A stretch of 64,000 nt of DNA from Bacteroides ilei (GCF_900128495.1 NZ_LT635801.1:1623997-1687996), one strand, 5' to 3'. Positions 1 through 10,146 are shown, counted from the stretch's first letter. A program made the numbers and translations. The notes: generated by a model from the sequence alone, not told the origin.

Positions 1-1
1 T

Positions 2-895
2 ACTTCCTCATGTGGCTGCACCAGTGTGGACTGGACGAAAGCTCCGGTTCCTGTCGGGGGAAAGGGTAAGGTGTCGGCTGTATTCGATGCCGAGGCTATC
101 GGACATTTCTATAAGGAGATAGGTGTATATTGTAACGCTTCTTCCATGCCAGTCTATCTGAATTTCAATGGAGAGGTGACAGCCGATGCCAAGAATTATT
201 CGTTCACTCATCCATATGCTTTCGGAGCTATCCGCCTCGATAAGGAAGAGATTGAATTCGATAATGTCAATAAAGGAGACAAACCGCGGTTTGTCATCAA
301 TGTAGCGAATAACTCCAGTAAGGCTTATTCACCAGTGCTGATGCATCTGCCTCCTTATCTGACAGCTACGGCCGATCCTGAAACTTTGGGTAAAGGAAAG
401 AATGGTACTATTACTGTAACCTTGGATACCGAGAAACTCCCTAAGTTGGGTATTACGCGGACTTCGGTCTACCTGTCACGCTTTTTGGGAGATAAGGTGG
501 GTAGTGAAAATGAAATTCCGGTATCTGTCATCCTGCTGCCCGATTTTTCTGGTATGACGGAACAACAGAAGAATAATCCTCCCGAAATATCGGTTTCGGA
601 GAAAAACCTGGAATTCCTCAATTTGCATCCGGGACAGCGGAAATATAAGAATGTAGTAATAACCAATACAGGTAAATCGGATTTGCAGATCCAGGATTTG
701 CAGGTCTTCAACATCGCTTTGGCAGTATCTCTCAAAAAAACGGTCCTGAAGCCGGGTGAGTCTACCAAGATGAAGATTACGGTATTGTCTGAAAATCTGT
801 CGCGTGTGAAAGGTACTCCCCGTGTACTGATGATTACGAATGACCCGAACCGCCCGACCGTGACAATCCGTGTAAAAGCGACTTTGAAGCAATAA
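2..895 (+). CDS. DUF1573 domain protein, 3' part (start lies before the window)
   Basis: The reading frame is open from the first bases, so the true start lies upstream and the internal GTG at 26 is not the start. The first visible residues, SSCGCTS, are the cysteine motif that typically occurs in DUF1573 modules, Ig-like beta domains of exported Bacteroidota proteins. A second Ig-like module follows in the last 90 residues, with the pattern N-TNTG-L-I and a closing TNDP. No enzymatic motif is visible. The function of the family is not established; a surface or periplasmic structural role is the usual inference. It ends 28 bp before meaB on the same strand, so the two may be cotranscribed. 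Confidence 0.8.
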   Translation, partial: TSSCGCTSVDWTKAPVPVGGKGKVSAVFDAEAIGHFYKEIGVYCNASSMPVYLNFNGEVTADAKNYSFTHPYAFGAIRLDKEEIEFDNVNKGDKPRFVINVANNSSKAYSPVLMHLPPYLTATADPETLGKGKNGTITVTLDTEKLPKLGITRTSVYLSRFLGDKVGSENEIPVSVILLPDFSGMTEQQKNNPPEISVSEKNLEFLNLHPGQRKYKNVVITNTGKSDLQIQDLQVFNIALAVSLKKTVLKPGESTKMKITVLSENLSRVKGTPRVLMITNDPNRPTVTIRVKATLKQ

Positions 896-923
896 GAAAT
901 GTCGAATCTTAAAACATACTACT

Positions 924-2027
924 ATGGAACACCCTGAGAATAGTGAAGAATATAAAGGGTTAACCGTTAACCAAGGTGTAGACCAGCCTTCTACCGTCAA
1001 TCCTTATCTGAGTATGCGTAAGAAGCCGAAACGTCGCCGGTTTACTTCCGGGGAATATGTGGAAGGTATTCTGAAGGGTGATGTAACCGTCTTGAGCCAG
1101 GCTGTTACTCTGGTGGAAAGCATCAAGCCCGAGCATCAGGCACTGGCTCAGGAAGTGATAGAAAAATGTCTGCCTTATTCAGGAAATTCGGTGCGTGTGG
1201 GCATCAGCGGAGTTCCAGGTGCAGGGAAAAGTACGTCTATTGATGTATTCGGCCTGCATGTCCTGCAGGAACATGCGGGAAAGTTGGCCGTATTGGCCAT
1301 CGATCCGAGCAGTGAACGTTCCAAAGGTAGTATATTAGGTGATAAGACGCGTATGGAGAAGCTGTCGGTACATCCCGACTCATTCATCCGCCCCAGTCCT
1401 ACGGCCGGTTCATTGGGAGGAGTCGCCCGCAAGACCCGTGAAACCATTATATTGTGTGAGGCTGCCGGCTTCGACAAGATTTTTGTGGAAACGGTGGGTG
1501 TGGGACAAAGTGAAACGGCCGTCCATTCCATGGTCGACTTTTTCCTGCTTATCCAGTTGGCCGGTACAGGCGATGAGCTTCAGGGTATCAAACGGGGAAT
1601 TATGGAGATGGCCGACGGAATCATTATCAACAAAGCCGACGGTAACAACATAGAGAAAGCGAAACTGGCGGCAACCCATTTCCGTAATGCACTGCATCTG
1701 TTTCCGGCCACCGAGTCGGGTTGGATTCCGGAGGTGCTGACTTATTCCGGTTTCTATGGTATCGGTATCAAAGAGATTTGGGATATGGTTTACCGTTACA
1801 TTGACTTTGCGAAAGAGAACGGATATTTTGAAAGACGCAGAAATGAACAAGCCAAATATTGGATGTATGAAACGATCAACGAGCATCTGCGTGATAGTTT
1901 CTATAACAATCCGGATATTGCTACATTGTTGCCTTCCGAAGAACAGGATGTCTTGGCTGGGAGAGCTTCATCGTTTTCGGCAGCCCGAAAGTTGCTTGAT
2001 CTGTATTTCAAAGGTAATAAGGGATAA
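924..2027 (+). CDS. meaB: MeaB/ArgK-family GTPase, methylmalonyl-CoA mutase chaperone
   Basis: This is a 367-aa G3E P-loop GTPase. The Walker A GVPGAGKST lies at about residues 96-104, a Walker B region around VETVGVGQSE, and the base-specificity motif is NKAD. These, the length and the C-terminal helical dimerisation tail match MeaB (ArgK). In this family the protein gates cofactor loading and protects adenosylcobalamin-dependent methylmalonyl-CoA mutase, which Bacteroides uses in succinate-to-propionate metabolism. The mutase genes are not in this window. The gene is 28 bp downstream of the DUF1573 gene. The N-terminal 40 residues are basic and variable. Confidence 0.93.
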   Translation: MEHPENSEEYKGLTVNQGVDQPSTVNPYLSMRKKPKRRRFTSGEYVEGILKGDVTVLSQAVTLVESIKPEHQALAQEVIEKCLPYSGNSVRVGISGVPGAGKSTSIDVFGLHVLQEHAGKLAVLAIDPSSERSKGSILGDKTRMEKLSVHPDSFIRPSPTAGSLGGVARKTRETIILCEAAGFDKIFVETVGVGQSETAVHSMVDFFLLIQLAGTGDELQGIKRGIMEMADGIIINKADGNNIEKAKLAATHFRNALHLFPATESGWIPEVLTYSGFYGIGIKEIWDMVYRYIDFAKENGYFERRRNEQAKYWMYETINEHLRDSFYNNPDIATLLPSEEQDVLAGRASSFSAARKLLDLYFKGNKG

Positions 2028-2173
2028 GGTAGTAAAGAGATGCCATGGAGGTATCTGTTTATTTGGAGGCTTTTTTGTACTTTTTTGTGCATGGATATAC
2101 ATATTTGTTTCATCTATGTGAATTTATTTGATAAAAGCTCTGATTTTTGCACGATTCAATGAATATTAATGAG

Positions 2174-2181
2174 TAGCTTTG
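2174..2181 (+). promoter_or_regulatory. Bacteroides -7 box before the pot operon
   Basis: TAGCTTTG matches the TAnnTTTG consensus exactly. A TTTG at 2146-2149 is a possible -33 element, but its 24-bp spacing is longer than the usual 19-21 bp. Transcription from this box would begin near 2188, so the in-frame TTG at 2179 lies upstream of the predicted transcript start and cannot begin PotA. Confidence 0.5.
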
Positions 2182-2205
2182 CAAGCTGAAATCATGAACA
2201 TTAAT

Positions 2206-3621
2206 ATGCAAAGGGATAGCGAACCAATTATTGAGGTCAGAGACGTGTCGAAATTTTTTGGAGAAAAAACCGCACTCGACCATATAAACCTGTCAATCCG
2301 GAAAGGGGAGTTTGTGACGATTCTTGGTCCTTCGGGTTGTGGTAAAACAACAATGTTACGTCTGATAGCCGGTTTTCAGACGGCATCAGAAGGAACAATC
2401 TATATTGACGGAAAGGACATTACATCGATTCCCCCTCACAAGCGTCCGGTAAATACCGTCTTCCAGAAGTATGCCTTGTTTCCGCATCTGAATGTGTATG
2501 ACAATATAGCCTTTGGTCTTAAGCTGAAGAAAATGTCGAAAGATGTAATTGGGCGCAAGGTGAAGGCTGCCTTGAAGATGGTGGGGATGACCGATTATGA
2601 ATACCGTGATGTAAATTCGCTTTCGGGAGGTCAGCAGCAGCGTGTGGCCATAGCGCGTGCCATTGTCAATGAGCCGGCGGTACTTCTGTTGGATGAACCG
2701 TTGGCCGCTCTCGATCTGAAGATGCGTAAAGACATGCAGATGGAACTGAAGGAAATGCATAAAAGACTGGGTATTACTTTTGTTTATGTGACGCATGATC
2801 AGGAAGAGGCCTTGACATTGAGTGACACGATTGTTGTAATGAGTGAAGGTAAGATTCAGCAAATCGGTACACCTACAGATATTTATAACGAACCGGTAAA
2901 TTCGTTTGTAGCCGATTTTATCGGAGAAAGCAATATTTTGAACGGTATTATGATAAAGGATCGTCTGGTCCGTTTCTGCAACCATGAATTTGAATGTGTG
3001 GATGAAGGCTTCGGTGAGAACATGCCGGTCGATGTGGTGATTCGTCCCGAGGACTTCTATATATTTCCGGTTTCGGAAGCGGCCCAACTTACCGGTAAGG
3101 TACAGTCGTGTATCTTCAAAGGTGTACATTATGAAATGGTAGTGCTTTGTGACGATTATGAGCTGACTGTACAGGATTATCATGGTTTCGATCCTGGAAC
3201 GGAAGTGGGACTGCTGGTCAAGCCGATGGACATCCAGATTATGAAGAAAGAACGCATGTGCAACACTTTTGCCGGCAGGATGGTGGGCAGACATTGCGTA
3301 GAGTTTCTGGGATGTGAATTCGATTGTCTTCCTGAAAACATACAGGGCAATCCGTCCGAAGGTTCAGAAGTACGGGTGGAAGTCGGTTTCGGTGATGTTA
3401 ATCTGGAAGATAATGCCGGACCGGATATGATTGCAGGTGAGGTGAAGTTTATTCTGTATAAGGGGAATCATTATCACCTGACGGTCTTGTCCGACTGGGA
3501 TGAAAACGTGTATGTAGATACCAATGATGTATGGGACAATGGAGACCGTGTAGGGATAACCATTCCAAAGGAAGCTATTCGCGTATTGCCGGCAGATTCC
3601 GGCAAAAGTTCAATCATATAG
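2206..3621 (+). CDS. potA: Spermidine/putrescine ABC transporter ATP-binding protein PotA
   Basis: This is the ATPase of a polyamine importer. Visible motifs in order are Walker [10 protein letters not shown], the Q-loop in [12 protein letters not shown], signature [15 protein letters not shown], Walker B LLLDEP and the switch His in THDQEE. After the ATPase domain come about 230 residues with two similar beta-rich TOBE-like segments, each with a K-G-xHY pattern (FKGVHYEM and YKGNHYHL), which makes the protein longer than E. coli PotA (378 aa). Start ATG 2206 (MQRDSE, 471 aa) is chosen because the -7 box ends at 2181; ATG 2194 is also possible. potB follows after 18 bp. Confidence 0.92.
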   Translation: MQRDSEPIIEVRDVSKFFGEKTALDHINLSIRKGEFVTILGPSGCGKTTMLRLIAGFQTASEGTIYIDGKDITSIPPHKRPVNTVFQKYALFPHLNVYDNIAFGLKLKKMSKDVIGRKVKAALKMVGMTDYEYRDVNSLSGGQQQRVAIARAIVNEPAVLLLDEPLAALDLKMRKDMQMELKEMHKRLGITFVYVTHDQEEALTLSDTIVVMSEGKIQQIGTPTDIYNEPVNSFVADFIGESNILNGIMIKDRLVRFCNHEFECVDEGFGENMPVDVVIRPEDFYIFPVSEAAQLTGKVQSCIFKGVHYEMVVLCDDYELTVQDYHGFDPGTEVGLLVKPMDIQIMKKERMCNTFAGRMVGRHCVEFLGCEFDCLPENIQGNPSEGSEVRVEVGFGDVNLEDNAGPDMIAGEVKFILYKGNHYHLTVLSDWDENVYVDTNDVWDNGDRVGITIPKEAIRVLPADSGKSSII

Positions 3622-3639
3622 ATTTGCTGATTTCAAGAA

Positions 3640-4437
3640 ATGAAGAAACTGTTGATCTTTTTCTCTTCACGGAAGAGTTGGACATTACCGTACCTCCTGT
3701 TTTCGGTAGTGTTTGTTATCATTCCTCTTCTGTTGATTGTGGTTTATGCCTTTACTGATGAGAACGGGCGTATGAGTCTGGTCAATTTCAGTAAGTTCAT
3801 GGCACATCCCGAGGCTATCAATACATTTGTCTATTCCATCGGGGTAGCTGTCATTACTACGTTGGGCTGTATCTTGTTGGGATATCCGGCGGCTTGGATT
3901 TTAAGTCGGAGCAACATGGGATATTCCAAGACATTGATTATGCTCTTTATCCTTCCCATGTGGGTGAATATCCTGATCCGTACGTTGGCTACGGTAGCCT
4001 TGTTCGATTTCCTCCGCCTGCCGTTGGGGGAAGGAGCTTTGATTTTCGGAATGATTTATAATTTTATTCCGTTCATGATTTACCCCATTTATAATACGCT
4101 TCAGAAAATGGATAAGAGCTATATTGAAGCAGCACAGGATTTGGGGGCCAACCAGTTTCAGGTATTCTGGAAAGTGGTATTTCCATTGTCCTTGCCCGGC
4201 ATATCCAGTGGAGTGATGATGGTGTTCATGCCTACCATTTCCACATTTGCCATAGCCGAACTGCTTACGATGAACAACATCAAGTTGTTCGGTACTACTA
4301 TTCAGGAAAATATTAACAACAGTCTTTGGAACTATGGTGCGGCGTTGTCACTCATCATGCTGTTCCTGATTGCCGCTACCTCATTGTTCAGTACTGACGG
4401 GAAGGACGATTCTAATCAGGGAGGAGGAGTATGGTAA
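3640..4437 (+). CDS. potB: Spermidine/putrescine ABC transporter permease PotB
   Basis: This 265-aa inner-membrane permease of the MetI/BPD-transport type has about six hydrophobic segments. It has the conserved EAA loop that contacts the ATPase, seen as EAAQDLGANQFQVFWKVVFP. The order potA-potB-potC-potD and the permease pair identify it as the first polyamine permease. Its last codons overlap potC by 7 bp, which indicates translational coupling. The C-terminal tail after the last hydrophobic stretch is short and polar (DGKDDSNQGGG). Confidence 0.92.
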   Translation: MKKLLIFFSSRKSWTLPYLLFSVVFVIIPLLLIVVYAFTDENGRMSLVNFSKFMAHPEAINTFVYSIGVAVITTLGCILLGYPAAWILSRSNMGYSKTLIMLFILPMWVNILIRTLATVALFDFLRLPLGEGALIFGMIYNFIPFMIYPIYNTLQKMDKSYIEAAQDLGANQFQVFWKVVFPLSLPGISSGVMMVFMPTISTFAIAELLTMNNIKLFGTTIQENINNSLWNYGAALSLIMLFLIAATSLFSTDGKDDSNQGGGVW

Positions 4438-5225
4438 GGAAAATAGTTGAACAGATCTATTTATGGATCTTGTTGTTATTGTTATACGCCCCTATCTTTA
4501 TAATTGTAGTCTATTCGTTTACTGAAGCTAAGGTTTTGGGCAATTGGACCGGATTTTCATGGAAACTCTATCGTTCCCTGTTGGATACGGGGGCACATCA
4601 TTCGTTGATGAATGCCTTGGTCAATACCATAGCTATAGCCTTGATTGCTGCAGCCGTGTCCACCATATTGGGAAGTGTGGCTGCCATCGGTATCTTTAAC
4701 TTGCGTACCCGTAGCCGTAAAGCGATGGGATTTATCAATACCATTCCGATTTTGAACGGAGACATCATTACGGGTGTGTCTCTGTTCCTGCTGTTTGTTT
4801 CTTTGGGTATTACGCAGGGGTTTACCACTGTAGTCTTGGCACATATCACTTTCTGTACCCCTTACGTGGTACTTTGTGTGATGCCCCGGTTGAAACAGAT
4901 GAATCCGAATCTGTATGAAGCGGCACTTGATTTGGGGGCTACTCCGATGCAGGCATTGCGTAAGGTAATTTTGCCGGAAATCCGTCCGGGAATGGTCAGT
5001 GGTTTTCTATTGTCGCTTACTCTTTCTATCGATGATTTTGCCGTTACGGTCTTTACTATCGGTAACCAGGGATTGGAAACGTTGTCGACTTACATCTATG
5101 CCGATGCGCGTAAGGGAGGGCTTACACCCGAACTGCGTCCGTTGTCGGCCATTATCTTCATTGTGATTTTAGTATTGCTTATCATTATTAACCGTCGTGC
5201 CGATAAGGCCAAAAAAGCAGTATGA
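4431..5225 (+). CDS. potC: Spermidine/putrescine ABC transporter permease PotC
   Basis: This is the second permease (264 aa), again with about six membrane segments and an EAA loop, EAALDLGATPMQALRKVILP. A cytoplasmic basic tail (NRRADKAKKAV) ends it. It would form the transmembrane heterodimer with PotB. It overlaps both neighbours (7 bp with potB, 4 bp ATGA with potD), the tightest coupling in the operon. Confidence 0.92.
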   Translation: MVRKIVEQIYLWILLLLLYAPIFIIVVYSFTEAKVLGNWTGFSWKLYRSLLDTGAHHSLMNALVNTIAIALIAAAVSTILGSVAAIGIFNLRTRSRKAMGFINTIPILNGDIITGVSLFLLFVSLGITQGFTTVVLAHITFCTPYVVLCVMPRLKQMNPNLYEAALDLGATPMQALRKVILPEIRPGMVSGFLLSLTLSIDDFAVTVFTIGNQGLETLSTYIYADARKGGLTPELRPLSAIIFIVILVLLIIINRRADKAKKAV

Positions 5226-6562
5226 AACTGAAACGGATCTATAATTGGATATTATTGGCGTTGGCAGTCGGATTGTCAGGCTGCTACAACATGGGTGAAC
5301 CTCGGGAAAATATCCTGAAAGTCTATAATTGGGCCGACTATATAGGAGAGGGGGTCTTGGAAGATTTTCAAGCCTATTACAAGGAACAGACTGGAAAGGA
5401 TATCAAGATTGTATACCAGACTTTCGATATCAATGAAATCATGCTGACCAAGATTGAAAAGGGGCATGAAGATTTTGATGTGGTGTGTCCTTCGGAGTAT
5501 ATCATCGAGCGTATGCTGAAAAAGGATTTGTTGCTTCCAATCGATACGGCCTTTGCGAAATCTCCTAATTATATGAAGCTGGTGGCGCCTTATATATATA
5601 GTCAGATAGCTCAGTTGGGTACGCCGGAAAAACCTGCTAACCGGTATGCTGTATGTTACATGTGGGGTACCGAAGGTATTCTTTATAACAGGAAGTTCGT
5701 TACCGAAGAGGAAGTTTCATCTTGGGGTTGTTTCTGGAATAAGAAATATGCCGGCAAGATTCTGATGAAGGATGCGTACCGTGATGCTTACGGTATGGCT
5801 TTGCTGTATGCACATCGGGAAGACCTGAAGAAGGGGAATCGTACTGTATCACAGTTGATGAACGATTATTCGCCAGCATCTATGGACTCGGTTGAAAAAT
5901 GCCTGAAGCTTTTGAAGCCGAATGTGGCAGGATGGGAGGCCGATTTCGGGAAGGAGATGATGACAAAGGAAAAGGCATGGATGAATATGGCCTGGAGCGG
6001 AGATGCCCAGTGGGCAATCGATGAGGCTGAGGCCGTAGGAGTTGATTTGGCATATACAGTACCGATGGAAGGTAGTAACGTGTGGTACGACGGTTGGGTG
6101 ATACCGAAATATGCCAAAAATCCGACGGCTGCCAGTTATTTCATCAATTTTCTTTGCCGTCCGGATATCGCTTTGCGTAATATGGAATCGAACGGATATG
6201 TCAGTGCCGTTGCTGCTTCTGAAATACTGGAGGCCTGTGAAGATTCTACGCTGGAGGAGTATTCGGATGTAAGTTATTTTTTCGGTCCGTCAGCCTCGAA
6301 GGTCAAGGTACCGGTAACCATTTATCCTGATAAGTCTGTCATTGACAGGTGTGCGATGATACGTGATTTCGGAGATAGGACGGAAGAAGTACTGGAAATC
6401 TGGTCGCGTGTGAAGGGAGATAACTTGAACGGTGGAATCATTATCCTGATATTGGTGGTTGCCGCCATTATGTGCGGTCTTCAGATCCGCCGCCGTTGGC
6501 TCATTCACAAACGTTCAGATGTACATTTCCATCGTCGGAAACATATAATCCGTCAAAACTGA
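5222..6562 (+). CDS. potD: Polyamine-binding lipoprotein PotD with a C-terminal membrane segment
   Basis: This 446-aa extracytoplasmic solute-binding protein has a lipobox (VGLSGC, Cys about residue 21) followed by the PotD/PotF signature KVYNWADYIG. Later blocks such as MAWSGDAQWAIDEA and the aromatic pocket region YDGWVIPK fit spermidine/putrescine binding. After the binding fold there is a strongly hydrophobic stretch (GGIIILILVVAAIMCGL) and a basic tail rich in R, H and K, so the protein may be held in the membrane at both ends, which is not seen in E. coli PotD. It is the last gene of the operon and is followed by a strong hairpin. Confidence 0.9.
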   Translation: MKLKRIYNWILLALAVGLSGCYNMGEPRENILKVYNWADYIGEGVLEDFQAYYKEQTGKDIKIVYQTFDINEIMLTKIEKGHEDFDVVCPSEYIIERMLKKDLLLPIDTAFAKSPNYMKLVAPYIYSQIAQLGTPEKPANRYAVCYMWGTEGILYNRKFVTEEEVSSWGCFWNKKYAGKILMKDAYRDAYGMALLYAHREDLKKGNRTVSQLMNDYSPASMDSVEKCLKLLKPNVAGWEADFGKEMMTKEKAWMNMAWSGDAQWAIDEAEAVGVDLAYTVPMEGSNVWYDGWVIPKYAKNPTAASYFINFLCRPDIALRNMESNGYVSAVAASEILEACEDSTLEEYSDVSYFFGPSASKVKVPVTIYPDKSVIDRCAMIRDFGDRTEEVLEIWSRVKGDNLNGGIIILILVVAAIMCGLQIRRRWLIHKRSDVHFHRRKHIIRQN

Positions 6563-6574
6563 TAATAACGTCAG

Positions 6575-6621
6575 ACTATAACAATAAAGGCTGCCATTGA
6601 GGCAGCCTTTATTGTTATAGT
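6575..6621. terminator. Perfect 21-bp bidirectional terminator between potD and pfkA
   Basis: A 21-bp arm at 6575-6595 is perfectly complementary to 6601-6621, with a 5-base ATTGA loop. The GC core is AGGCTGCC, and the outer arms are A/T-rich, giving a U-run in either direction. It sits between two convergent genes, so it can end both transcripts. Confidence 0.9.
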
Positions 6622-6629
6622 TACTTTGT

Positions 6630-7610
6630 TTAAATAGATAATTCATGGAGAACATTGACCAGTTCACGGTCGATAGGCTTGTCGTTTTTGATGGCCTTAG
6701 AAAACGGAACATAAACAATTTCATCGTTTTCAATTCCGATCATGACATTACGCTGGCCTTCCATCAATGCCTGGATACTGGCCACTCCCATACGACTTGC
6801 GATGATACGGTCGTGTGCAGTAGGGGAACCTCCCCGTTGCAGATGTCCCAGAATAGTGACGCGTACGTCGTATTGAGGATATTCATTCTTTACACGTTCT
6901 GCATAATGCATAGCTCCACCCGTAATTTCACTTTCGGCAACCAGAACAATGGAACTGCTCTTCGATTTGCGGAATCCGTTCTTGATAAATTCTTCCAGCT
7001 GGTCGACTTCCGTATTGTATTCTGGGATAATGGCAGCTTCGGCACCCGCTGCAATGGCTCCGTTCAGGGCGAGGAATCCGGCGTCACGGCCCATGACTTC
7101 AACGAAGAACAGACGTTCATGAGAAGTTGCCGTATCACGGATCTTGTCGACTGCATCCAGAATCGTATTTAATGCCGTGTCATAACCGATGGTTGTGTCG
7201 GTACCGTACAGGTCGTTGTCGATGGTGCCTGGCAGGCCGATACAAGGCACGTCGTATTCTTGTGCCAGCAGGCGTGCTCCTGTCAACGAGCCGTCACCTC
7301 CGATGACTACCAAGGCGTCAATACCTTCACGCTGCATAGTTTCATAGGCAATCTTTCTGCCTTCCGGGGTCTTGAATTCCTGACAGCGTGCCGTTTTCAG
7401 GATTGTACCTCCTAATTGTATAATGTTACTTACATTCTGTGATTTGAATTCTTGGATTTCACCGGTAATCAGTCCTTTGTATCCACGGTAGATACCTTTG
7501 ACTGTAAGTCCGTTGTAAATAGCGGAACGGGTTACGGCACGAATAGCTGCATTCATGCCAGGGGCATCACCGCCCGATGTAAGGATACCAATGCATTTAA
7601 TAGTTCCCAT
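6630..7610 (-). CDS. pfkA: ATP-dependent 6-phosphofructokinase
   Basis: This 326-aa PFK-A catalyses the committed step of glycolysis, ATP plus fructose-6-phosphate to fructose-1,6-bisphosphate. The N-terminal [15 protein letters not shown] is the nucleotide-binding loop. GGDGSLTGA carries the Gly that marks ATP-using enzymes, and PGTIDND has Thr-Ile-Asp with G rather than the Lys of the PPi-dependent type (PKTIDND). The length matches bacterial PfkA. A possible promoter lies at 7644-7651 on this strand. It is convergent with the pot operon. Confidence 0.96.
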   Translation of the reverse strand: MGTIKCIGILTSGGDAPGMNAAIRAVTRSAIYNGLTVKGIYRGYKGLITGEIQEFKSQNVSNIIQLGGTILKTARCQEFKTPEGRKIAYETMQREGIDALVVIGGDGSLTGARLLAQEYDVPCIGLPGTIDNDLYGTDTTIGYDTALNTILDAVDKIRDTATSHERLFFVEVMGRDAGFLALNGAIAAGAEAAIIPEYNTEVDQLEEFIKNGFRKSKSSSIVLVAESEITGGAMHYAERVKNEYPQYDVRVTILGHLQRGGSPTAHDRIIASRMGVASIQALMEGQRNVMIGIENDEIVYVPFSKAIKNDKPIDRELVNVLHELSI

Positions 7611-7643
7611 AAGTTATTCGTTAGTTTTATATTCTAGGTGTTG

Positions 7644-7675
7644 CAAAAGTACTAAAAATCTAATTTACAAGCAAT
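7644..7675 (-). promoter_or_regulatory. Promoter of pfkA
   Basis: On the minus strand TACTTTTG (7651-7644) matches the -7 consensus TAnnTTTG. ATTG at 7675-7672 stands 20 bp upstream as a three-of-four -33 element. The predicted leader is about 27 nt. Confidence 0.55.
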
Positions 7676-7719
7676 AAAAGACTTTCTTAAATTTCTCTGT
7701 ACCACTTTTGCCGTCTTTA

Positions 7720-8595
7720 TCATCCGTCGTGCCGCATGATGATTTCCCTGCATTCCTCCATCAGCCATTTAGGGGTTGAAGTAGCACCGCATATACCTAT
7801 GGAATGTATGTTGTCTGTCAGTAGTGAAAAATCGATATCTTCCGGACGGTCGATCTGGTAGGAATTGGGATTGACTTTCCGACATTCCTGGAAGAGGATT
7901 TTCCCGTTGGAACTTTTATGTCCGCAGACGAAAAAGACCAGGTCATGTCCGGCTGCGAATTTACGGATGTCGGGCATCCTGTTGGCAACCTGTCGGCATA
8001 TAGTATCATAATACATGAATGTAGCCTCAGGTGAAATATGCTCCTGTATGTAGGAGACGATCTGTCTGAATTCATCGAGCGATTTGGTGGTCTGGGAATA
8101 GAGCCGGATGTCTTTGGTGAAATCCAGTTTTTGTGCCTCTTCCAGATTCTCTATAACGATGGCTTCTCCGTTGGTTTGGCCCACCAGCCCCAGTACTTCT
8201 GCATGTCCGTTTTTTCCGAATATGACAATCTGTTTCTGCCGTCCTTCATCCGTTGGGGTATCATATTCCTGTTTGATCCGTTTCTGCAGGCGTAGTACCA
8301 CCGGACAGGTGGCATCAATGATTTCAATATTATTCTGTTGTGCTGTTATGTAAGTCTGGGGAGGTTCTCCGTGTGCCCTTAGCAGGACTTTGGCATGATT
8401 CAGACGAGTAAATTCTTCATGTCCTATGGTGTTCAGCCCCATCCGTCGTAACCGTTCACACTCTTGTCCGTTATGGACTATGTCGCCCAGGCAATAAAGC
8501 GTATCGCTTTTTGCCAGCTCTTCTTCAGCTTTTCTGATGGCTGTGGTCACGCCAAAACAGAAGCCTGATCCTTCATCTATTTCTACCTTACGCAT
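7720..8595 (-). CDS. ispH: 4-hydroxy-3-methylbut-2-enyl diphosphate reductase (IspH/LytB)
   Basis: This 291-aa iron-sulfur enzyme makes IPP and DMAPP in the last step of the MEP isoprenoid pathway. The three cluster cysteines are visible in GFCFGV, DATCP and DTICRQ, and the catalytic Glu in GHAEVLG. The start overlaps the end of cmk by 8 bp, so the two genes are cotranscribed. Its product feeds the prenyl synthase encoded at 10.2 kb. Confidence 0.95.
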   Translation of the reverse strand: MRKVEIDEGSGFCFGVTTAIRKAEEELAKSDTLYCLGDIVHNGQECERLRRMGLNTIGHEEFTRLNHAKVLLRAHGEPPQTYITAQQNNIEIIDATCPVVLRLQKRIKQEYDTPTDEGRQKQIVIFGKNGHAEVLGLVGQTNGEAIVIENLEEAQKLDFTKDIRLYSQTTKSLDEFRQIVSYIQEHISPEATFMYYDTICRQVANRMPDIRKFAAGHDLVFFVCGHKSSNGKILFQECRKVNPNSYQIDRPEDIDFSLLTDNIHSIGICGATSTPKWLMEECREIIMRHDG

Positions 8596-9280
8596 GGATT
8601 GCCTTTTGATATTCGTTCATCAGCCATTCCTTTTGTTCCTGGATGGTCATGTTACTGTTGTCGAGCAGAATTGCATCATCCGCTTTCCGGAGCGGACTGA
8701 CTTCACGGTTCTGGTCTATACGGTCACGCTCTTCTACATTCTTCAGAATTTCTTCAAAAGAAGCTTCCTGGCCTTTGGCTTTCAGCTCATCATAACGGCG
8801 TTGGGCCCTGATCTGTGCCGAGGCTGTTACAAATATTTTCAGTTCAGCATCGGGAAAAACGGCGGTACCGATATCACGTCCGTCCATTACGATTCCTTTT
8901 TTGCATCCCATTTCCTGTTGCTGGCGTACAAGAGCCTTGCGGACAAAATCAAGTGTGGCAACCGGACTTACATGTGATGACACTTCCATGGAACGGATGC
9001 GGTCTTCCACGTCCCTTCCGTTCAGTTGGGTGCGTGGGCGTCCGGTCTGGGGATCCAGTGTGAAGGAAATATGAATCTGTTCCATCCGGTTGCGTAGTTC
9101 TTCGGTCTTGATGGAACCGTCGGCGTTGAACAGGTCCTGTTCAATGCAGTAGAGTGTTACGGCGCGATACATGGCACCACTGTCAATATAGATATATCCT
9201 ATTTCTTTTGCCAGATCTTTTGCCATGGTGCTTTTGCCGCACGATGAGAATCCGTCTATGGCAATGATTATCTTTTTCAT
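8588..9280 (-). CDS. cmk: Cytidylate kinase
   Basis: This 230-aa (d)CMP kinase uses ATP to form (d)CDP. The P-loop is [10 protein letters not shown] at residues 9-18. GAMYRAVT and the VMDGRDIGT block are the CMP-binding signatures of the family. It is first in a two-gene operon with ispH. Confidence 0.95.
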   Translation of the reverse strand: MKKIIIAIDGFSSCGKSTMAKDLAKEIGYIYIDSGAMYRAVTLYCIEQDLFNADGSIKTEELRNRMEQIHISFTLDPQTGRPRTQLNGRDVEDRIRSMEVSSHVSPVATLDFVRKALVRQQQEMGCKKGIVMDGRDIGTAVFPDAELKIFVTASAQIRAQRRYDELKAKGQEASFEEILKNVEERDRIDQNREVSPLRKADDAILLDNSNMTIQEQKEWLMNEYQKAIHA

Positions 9281-9323
9281 ACCTAAATTATATTATATTT
9301 GATTGGAAGTTTTGTTGCATCGT

Positions 9324-9351
9324 CAAATATAGCGCATTTTTTTCATACAAA
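9324..9351 (-). promoter_or_regulatory. Likely promoter of cmk-ispH
   Basis: On the minus strand TATATTTG (9331-9324) matches TAnnTTTG, with TTTG at 9351-9348. The 16-bp spacing is shorter than the usual 19-21, which lowers confidence. Confidence 0.45.
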
Positions 9352-9391
9352 TAAAAATGTACTGGCTTTTACAAAAATTTACCTTGAAGAT

Positions 9392-9423
9392 ATTGTTTAT
9401 TCGAATATTTGATGGTACATTTG
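9392..9423 (+). promoter_or_regulatory. Promoter of the TonB-family gene
   Basis: TACATTTG at 9416-9423 is an exact -7 box and ATTG at 9392-9395 a near -33 box, 20 bp apart. The predicted transcript starts near 9430, which supports ATG 9460 as start and excludes the upstream in-frame codon at 9409. Confidence 0.65.
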
Positions 9424-9459
9424 CCGGACAGAGAGTTATTAACCTATAAAAGTAATTTT

Positions 9460-10146
9460 ATGGAAATTAAAAAATCGCCCAAAGCCGATCTCGAAGGTAA
9501 GAAAAGTACATGGGTACTTATTGGTTTGGTGCTGATATTGGCCGCGATGTTCGTTGCGTTCGAATGGAGTGAACGTGATGTGCAGATCACTGCCGATAGT
9601 GGTATCGTAGAAGCATCCTTCGATGAAGAAATGATTCCTATTACGGAACAGGAAGAACCTAAACAGGCACCTCCTCCACCCGAAGCTCCGAAGGTAGAAG
9701 AAGTCCTGCAGATTGCAGAAAATGATGCGAATGTAGAGGAATCTACTATCCAGTCATCAGAAGACAACAACACAGCCGTAGAAATCAAGTACGTGCCGGT
9801 TGAAGTTGAAGAAGAAGAACCGGAAGAACAACAGATCTTCCAGGTTGTAGAGGAAATGCCGGAATTCCCAGGTGGTATGGCAGAATGTTTGAAATTCTTG
9901 GCTAAGAATATCAAATATCCGACTATCGCTCAGGAGAACGGTGTACAGGGACGTGTAATCGTTCAGTTCGTCGTTAACCGTGACGGTTCTATCGTTGATC
10001 CGGTAGTTATGCGTTCTGTTGACCCGTATTTGGATAAGGAAGCTTTGCGTGTCATCCAGATGATGCCGAAGTGGAAACCGGGTAAACAACGTGGTAAGGC
10101 AGTACGTGTAAAATACACTGTGCCTGTAACATTCAAATTGCAGTAA
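9460..10146 (+). CDS. TonB-family energy transducer
   Basis: This 228-aa protein has the TonB plan: a short cytoplasmic basic end, one membrane anchor at about residues 18-33, a Pro/Glu-rich periplasmic spacer (KQAPPPPEAPK and a run of acidic residues), and a C-terminal TonB domain with FPGG and KYTVPVTFKL. It would pass proton-motive force from ExbB/ExbD to outer-membrane SusC/TonB-dependent receptors. ExbB/ExbD are encoded 2.2 kb downstream. The start is set by the promoter. A hairpin terminator follows. Confidence 0.9.
   Translation: MEIKKSPKADLEGKKSTWVLIGLVLILAAMFVAFEWSERDVQITADSGIVEASFDEEMIPITEQEEPKQAPPPPEAPKVEEVLQIAENDANVEESTIQSSEDNNTAVEIKYVPVEVEEEEPEEQQIFQVVEEMPEFPGGMAECLKFLAKNIKYPTIAQENGVQGRVIVQFVVNRDGSIVDPVVMRSVDPYLDKEALRVIQMMPKWKPGKQRGKAVRVKYTVPVTFKLQ

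Noticed and set aside
2179..2205. Longer PotA starting at TTG 2179
   Set aside because: The codon is part of the predicted -7 box TAGCTTTG, upstream of the expected transcript start.
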